In this document: one piece after another, positions 7,152 to 10,916 of the stretch
Layout: each line of letters begins with the position of its first letter
Position numbering within the stretch: the first letter of the stretch is position 1
Source: Rhodospirillales bacterium RIFCSPLOWO2_12_FULL_67_15
GTDB lineage: Bacteria > Pseudomonadota > Alphaproteobacteria > Rhodospirillales > 2-12-FULL-67-15
Assembly: GCA_001830475.1 (NCBI GenBank)
Contig: MIAC01000134.1
Location: 561 to 11,476 of the forward strand
DNA: 10,916 nt
Direction of reading: 5' to 3'
Notes under the pieces: model-generated
The model's database searches: none
Told to the model about the DNA's origin: nothing
What the model saw: only the letters and a program-made list of their open reading frames with translations
Made by a program: the position numbers and the translations under genes

Positions 7152-7280
7152 TGTGCCCAACCGGCGGGCGGTGATGCAAGCCGCCGGAATCCCGGGGTTT
7201 CCGGCATGAAGGGGGCTTCGTCCCCCCATGATGATCACGCTCTGCAAGCGTGATAAGGTCCGCACTTCAAGAGGCTCGAC
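7152..7280. promoter_or_regulatory. Divergent intergenic region with three dyads, between the 186-residue gene and mutS
   Basis: This region must hold the promoters for both directions, but I see no convincing -35/-10 pair. Three inverted repeats follow one another: GCCGGAA (7183-7189) with TTCCGGC (7199-7205); GGGGG (7211-7215) with CCCCC (7222-7226); and ATCACGCT (7234-7241) with AGCGTGAT (7247-7254), a perfect 8-bp stem with loop CTGCA. None is followed by a T run on either strand, and both flanking genes point away, so terminators are not expected. Operators or a 5'-UTR structure are possible. The mutS ribosome site AAGAGG is at 7269-7274. Confidence 0.5.
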
Positions 7281-10118
7281 ATGGCGGAAAATGCGCGCGC
7301 GCGGACCAAGGGGCAGGGAAGCCTTTGGGAGGAGACCGAGGCTCCGTCCGAGGCGCCCTCCGACCCCCCCTCCGGGATACAGCCCACCGCCGCGAGCGAA
7401 TCGTCGTGCGAAGGCACGCCTAACGGCGTGACGCGGCAACAAAATATTGGCGGCGGGGATTCGCCCGCCGCCGCCGACGATTTCGCCGCGACCCCGGTGA
7501 TGGCCCAGTATCTCGCCCTCAAGCGCGAGCATCCCGAGACGCTGCTCTTCTTCCAGCTCGGCGATTTTTTCGAGATGTTCTTCGCAGACGCGATCGCCGC
7601 GGCGGGCGCGCTCGACATCGCGCTGACCAAGCGCGGCAAGCATCTCGGCCAGGACATCCCCATGTGCGGGGTGCCGGTGCACAGCTACGAGTCCTATCTC
7701 GCCCGGCTGATCCGCAAGGGCTTCAAGGTCGCGATCTGCGAGCAGCGCGAGGACCCGGCGGCGGCGAAAAAGCGCGGGCCCAAGGCGACGTTGCGCCGCG
7801 AGGTGACGCGGGTGATGACGGCGGGCACGTTGACCGAGGATGCGCTGCTCGATTCCCGGCGCAACAACTTCCTCGCCGCCGTGGCCGAAGCCGAAGGGGC
7901 GCTGGGGCTCGCTTGGCTCGACGTCTCGACCGGCGCGTTCTTCACCGAACCGGTCGGCGCCTTCGCGCTTCCGGCCGCGCTCGCCCGGATCGACCCGCGC
8001 GAGATCGTGCTCGGGGATCAGCTGCTCCAGAATCCCGCCCTGTTCGAGACGCTGCGCGACTGGAAGAAACGGCTTTCGCCGCTGCCCGCCGTCCGCTTCG
8101 ACAGCGCCAACGGCCGGAAACGCCTGGAATCGCTCTATGGGGTCGCCACGCTCGACGCTTTCGGCGCCTTCGGCCGCGCCGAAATCGCCGCCGCCGGCGC
8201 GCTCGTCGATTACGTCGCGCTGACGCAGAAAGGAAAGCTTCCGCGGCTCGCCCGCCCGGTCCGCCAGGGTTCAGGCACCACGATGGAGATGGACGCCGCG
8301 ACCCGGCGCAACCTCGAGCTCGAGGAATCGCTCGCCGGCGAGCGGCAGGGAAGCCTGCTCGGCGCGGTCGATCGCACCGTCTCCGGATTGGGCGCGCGGG
8401 CGCTCGCCGCCCGCCTGGCCGCGCCGCTCGCCGATGTCGCCGCCATCGACCGGCGCCTCGATGCGGTCGAGTTCTTTCTCAAGGACGAGAACATCCGGGA
8501 ACGAACGCGCGCGGCGCTCGCGCGGACCCCGGATATCGAGCGCGCGCTCGCGCGGATCGCCTTGGGCCGCGCCGGTCCGCGCGATCTCGCCGCGATGCGC
8601 GAAGGACTGACGCGCGCGGGCGAATTGCGCGAAATCGTCGCCGCCGCGCGCTTGCCTCCGCCCACGCTGGTCGCCGACGACGTCGAAGGACTCGGCCGGT
8701 GGGGCGCGCTGGTCGACCGGCTCGCCCGCGCGCTCGCCCCCGAACTGCCGGGGCTGCTTCGCGACGGCGGATTCATCGCCGCGGGATACAGCCCGGAGCT
8801 GGACGAGCTCAGAACCTTGCGCGACGAAAGCCGCCGCCTCGCCGCCGCGCTGCAGGCGCGCTACGCGGAAGTGACCGGCGTCGCGGCGCTGAAGGTCCGC
8901 CACAACAACGTGCTCGGTTATTTCATCGAGGTCCCGGCCAAGCAGGCCGATCGCCTGATATCACGTCCCGACCAGCTTTTCATTCATCGCCAGACGATGG
9001 CGAACGCGGTCCGCTTCTCGACCGTCGAGTTGGGCGAGCTCGAAGGACGCATCGCCACCGCGGCGGAAAAGGCGCTCGCCCTCGAACTCAAGCTCTTCGC
9101 CGATCTCAGCGGGGAAATCCTGGGCCGGGCCGAAGACATCGGCCGGACCGCCGCCGCGCTTGCCGGGCTCGACGTCGCCGCCGCGCTCGGCCTCGTCGCC
9201 GCGCGCGAGGGCTGGTGCCGCCCAAGCGTGGACCAAAGCGCGGACCTCTGGGTCGAAGGCGGCCGTCATCCGGTGGTCGAAGCGGCGCTCAAGCGCGAGG
9301 GCCGCGAATCCTTCGTCGCCAACGACTGCGCGTTGACCGACGGCGCCAGGCTCTGGCTCCTGACCGGGCCCAACATGGCGGGCAAGAGCACGTTCCTGCG
9401 CCAGAACGCGCTGATCGCGATCCTCGCCCAAATGGGCTCGTTCGTTCCGGCGCTGAGCGTCCGCCTCGGGATCGTCGATCGGCTGTTCTCGCGCGTCGGC
9501 GCCGCCGACGACCTCGCCCGGGGGCGCTCGACCTTCATGGTCGAGATGGTCGAAACCGCCGCGATTCTCAACCAGGCGGGCGCGCGCGCCTTGGTCATCC
9601 TCGACGAGATCGGGCGGGGCACCGCGACCTTCGACGGGCTCTCGATCGCCTGGGCGACGGTGGAACACCTGCACGAGGTCAATCGCTGCCGGGCGCTGTT
9701 CGCGACCCACTACCACGAGCTGACCGCGCTCGCCGAACGACTCTCCCGCCTCTCCTGCCACGTCCTCAAGGTGAAGGAGTGGAAAGGGGACGTGGTGTTC
9801 CTGCACGAGGTCGGGCCCGGCACCGCGGACCGCTCCTACGGCATCCACGTCGCGAGGCTCGCGGGGCTCCCTTCCGCGGTCGTCGCCCGGGCCGAGGAAA
9901 TCCTGGGCGCGCTCGAGAAATCGGACCGCGCCGACGCCGCCCTCAAGCTCGCGGGCGAGCTTTCGCTCTTCGCCGCGGAAGCCCCTGAACCCCGTTCCGC
10001 CGGAAATGTTAACGAAGCGGAACGAATTTTGCGGGAAACCAACCCCGATTCCCTTTCGCCCAAGGAGGCCCTCGAACTGATCTACCGCCTCAAGGCCGCG
10101 CTCGATCCGGTAAAATGA
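7281..10118 (+). CDS. mutS: DNA mismatch repair protein MutS
   Basis: Recognises base mismatches and small loops and starts methyl-independent or MutL-dependent repair; it works in the cytoplasm as a dimer or tetramer on DNA. 945 residues. The mismatch-contact Phe-X-Glu is F96-F97-E98 in GDFFEMF. The connector and lever/clamp regions follow, with [12 protein letters not shown] and [16 protein letters not shown]. The ATPase has Walker [10 protein letters not shown] (696-704), [20 protein letters not shown], Walker B with D775-E776 ([10 protein letters not shown]), and FATHYHELT. The C-terminal helical region contains [15 protein letters not shown]. coli has the Phe-X-Glu at 36-38, so this protein carries about 60 extra N-terminal residues: a Pro/Ser/Glu-rich stretch (about 18-34), then a segment over palindromic DNA (39-69). 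The start is the ATG at 7281, with AAGAGG six bases upstream. An internal start near codon 74 (MAQYLALK) has no such site. It is followed by glnD after 39 bases. Confidence 0.97.
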   Translation: MAENARARTKGQGSLWEETEAPSEAPSDPPSGIQPTAASESSCEGTPNGVTRQQNIGGGDSPAAADDFAATPVMAQYLALKREHPETLLFFQLGDFFEMFFADAIAAAGALDIALTKRGKHLGQDIPMCGVPVHSYESYLARLIRKGFKVAICEQREDPAAAKKRGPKATLRREVTRVMTAGTLTEDALLDSRRNNFLAAVAEAEGALGLAWLDVSTGAFFTEPVGAFALPAALARIDPREIVLGDQLLQNPALFETLRDWKKRLSPLPAVRFDSANGRKRLESLYGVATLDAFGAFGRAEIAAAGALVDYVALTQKGKLPRLARPVRQGSGTTMEMDAATRRNLELEESLAGERQGSLLGAVDRTVSGLGARALAARLAAPLADVAAIDRRLDAVEFFLKDENIRERTRAALARTPDIERALARIALGRAGPRDLAAMREGLTRAGELREIVAAARLPPPTLVADDVEGLGRWGALVDRLARALAPELPGLLRDGGFIAAGYSPELDELRTLRDESRRLAAALQARYAEVTGVAALKVRHNNVLGYFIEVPAKQADRLISRPDQLFIHRQTMANAVRFSTVELGELEGRIATAAEKALALELKLFADLSGEILGRAEDIGRTAAALAGLDVAAALGLVAAREGWCRPSVDQSADLWVEGGRHPVVEAALKREGRESFVANDCALTDGARLWLLTGPNMAGKSTFLRQNALIAILAQMGSFVPALSVRLGIVDRLFSRVGAADDLARGRSTFMVEMVETAAILNQAGARALVILDEIGRGTATFDGLSIAWATVEHLHEVNRCRALFATHYHELTALAERLSRLSCHVLKVKEWKGDVVFLHEVGPGTADRSYGIHVARLAGLPSAVVARAEEILGALEKSDRADAALKLAGELSLFAAEAPEPRSAGNVNEAERILRETNPDSLSPKEALELIYRLKAALDPVK
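7396..7486 (+). repeat. Palindromic block inside the mutS N-terminal extension
   Basis: An outer 8-bp inverted repeat, AATCGTCG (7399-7406) with CGACGATT (7475-7482), encloses two hairpins. The first has arms CACGCC (7415-7420) and GGCGTG (7425-7430) with loop TAAC. The second has 9-bp arms 7449-7457 (GGCGGCGGG) and 7464-7472 (CCCGCCGCC) with loop GATTCG. Between them are CAACAAA (7437-7443) and AATATT (7443-7448). The order hairpin, AATATT, hairpin with GATTCG loop is the same as in the phoX block, and 7453-7468 is identical to 4096-4111. The block is read in frame as about residues 39-69, before the conserved MutS domain. Confidence 0.65.
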
Positions 10119-10157
10119 TCCCGCGCGCCCCGCGCGTTCTTGCGAACGAACCTTCCC

Positions 10158-10916
10158 ATGACCGCCATTCCCAAGCCCCGCGCCATCCTCGACCGCAAGA
10201 CACTGCTTTCGCGCGCCGAGGCCGCGCTCGAGCCGAAAGCCGGTGAAACCAAAGCCCGCGCCGAGGTGCTGGCGCTGGTCAAGGAGGCGTACCGCAAGGG
10301 CTGGGACGAGGTCCGCCGGCGCTTCGAGAAAGACAGGCTTTCCGGCGTCGAGGCCGCGCGCCAGCACGCCTTTCTCGTCGACCAACTCGCGCGTGCGCTG
10401 CACGACCTGGCCGCGACCAAGTTGTTTCCCGCGCTCAAAACGTCGCCCGATCACATGGCGATCGTCGCCACCGGGGGCTACGGCCGGGGCCGGCTCGCGC
10501 CCTTCTCCGACGTCGATCTGATGTTCCTGCTGCCGAAGAAGATTTCTCCGCGCGGCAAGCAGATCGTCGAGTTCATGCTCTACATCCTCTGGGATCTGGG
10601 GCTGAAAGTCGGGCACGCGACCCGCACCGCCGACGAGGCGATCCGGCTCGCGCGTGGCGATCTCACCATCCGCACCAGCCTTTTGGAGGCGCGCTGGGTT
10701 TGGGGCGAGCGCGAGACGTTCGAGAATTTCCGCGCCCGCTTCGGCCGGGAAGTCGTGGCGGGTTCGGGACGCGCCTTCGTCGAGGCCAAGCTCGCCGAAC
10801 GCGACGCCCGCATCGAGCGCATGGGCGATTCCCGCTACGTCCTGGAACCCAACCTCAAGGAGGGCAAGGGGGGGCTGCGCGATCTGCAGACGCTGTTCTG
10901 GATCGTCAAGTACCTC
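10158..10916 (+). CDS. glnD: Bifunctional [protein-PII] uridylyltransferase/uridylyl-removing enzyme GlnD (5' part only)
   Basis: Senses glutamine and modifies PII signal proteins (GlnB/GlnK) by adding or removing UMP, thereby controlling nitrogen assimilation; cytoplasmic. 253 codons are visible, and the family is usually about 900 residues, so only the N-terminal nucleotidyltransferase part is here. The nucleotidyltransferase signature GGYGRGRLAPFSDVDLMFL runs over residues 106-124, with catalytic Asp118 and Asp120. Further family sequence is LYILWDLGLKVGHATRT, LTIRTSLLEARWVWG, and the final LEPNLKEGKGGLRDLQTLFWI. The start is the ATG at 10158 (MTAIPKPRAILD); no strong ribosome site is seen. 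It lies 39 bases after mutS on the same strand, with no terminator between, so cotranscription is likely. The later HD (uridylyl-removing) and ACT domains lie outside the window. Confidence 0.95.
   Translation, partial: MTAIPKPRAILDRKTLLSRAEAALEPKAGETKARAEVLALVKEAYRKGWDEVRRRFEKDRLSGVEAARQHAFLVDQLARALHDLAATKLFPALKTSPDHMAIVATGGYGRGRLAPFSDVDLMFLLPKKISPRGKQIVEFMLYILWDLGLKVGHATRTADEAIRLARGDLTIRTSLLEARWVWGERETFENFRARFGREVVAGSGRAFVEAKLAERDARIERMGDSRYVLEPNLKEGKGGLRDLQTLFWIVKYL

Noticed and set aside
7664..9988. 774-codon plus-strand open frame in a second frame of mutS
   Set aside because: Arg/Gly/Ala-rich out-of-frame translation of mutS, typical of high-GC DNA.
10119..10157. Hairpin at 10135-10148 (CGTTC-TTGC-GAACG) as a terminator after mutS
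   Set aside because: The stem is only 5 bp, there is no T run, and the next co-directional gene starts 10 bases later. It is unlikely to terminate transcription.
8961..10616. 551-codon minus-strand open frame opposite mutS and glnD
   Set aside because: It crosses two well-supported plus-strand genes and their spacer and has no recognisable motif; it is an antisense shadow.
1..10916. CRISPR arrays, toxin-antitoxin pairs, phage or transposase genes, tRNA or rRNA genes
   Set aside because: I looked for regular repeat-spacer patterns, small paired genes, recombinase motifs and tRNA-like structures and saw none; every long stretch is explained by housekeeping genes.

Overview
The window is a GC-rich, gene-dense bacterial chromosomal segment. 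Protein sequences and gene order suggest an alphaproteobacterium, probably a Rhodospirillales-like lineage. I infer this from the mutS-glnD pair, a fused malic enzyme/phosphotransacetylase-like MaeB facing mutS, and the general sequence character. I could not run a phylogenetic placement. No tRNA, rRNA, CRISPR array, transposase or phage gene is visible.

Layout. Positions 1-7151 hold five genes, all on the minus strand and separated by 15 to 52 bases, so they plausibly form one transcription unit. In the direction of transcription they are: a 186-residue membrane-associated protein of unknown function (7151-6591), the NADP-dependent malic enzyme MaeB (6568-4292), a Tat-exported PhoX/DUF839-family protein (4276-2276) interrupted by an in-frame TAG, a RutE-type malonic semialdehyde reductase/nitroreductase (2240-1650), and L-aspartate oxidase NadB (1597 to beyond position 1, missing about 30 C-terminal residues). 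A 129-base divergent intergenic region (7152-7280) contains three consecutive dyad symmetries. On the plus strand lie mutS (7281-10118) and, 39 bases later, the first 253 codons of glnD (10158 to beyond the window end).

Function. The content is mostly housekeeping: malate to pyruvate conversion with NADPH production (MaeB), the first step of de novo NAD synthesis (NadB), mismatch repair (MutS), nitrogen-status signalling through PII (GlnD), a detoxifying reductase (RutE) and a probable periplasmic phosphatase (PhoX). No dedicated new multi-gene system is apparent.

Unusual features are at the sub-gene scale. NadB carries an exact 26-codon in-frame insertion bounded by an 11-base direct repeat, and the inserted DNA is itself an imperfect palindrome. 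The MutS N-terminal extension and the PhoX leader region carry paired hairpins that share a 16-base identical core with the loop GATTCG and a nearby AATATT. Together these suggest a small palindromic repeat family that settles in frame inside coding sequence, comparable in concept to the Rickettsia palindromic elements. The phoX reading frame is otherwise intact on both sides of its amber codon.
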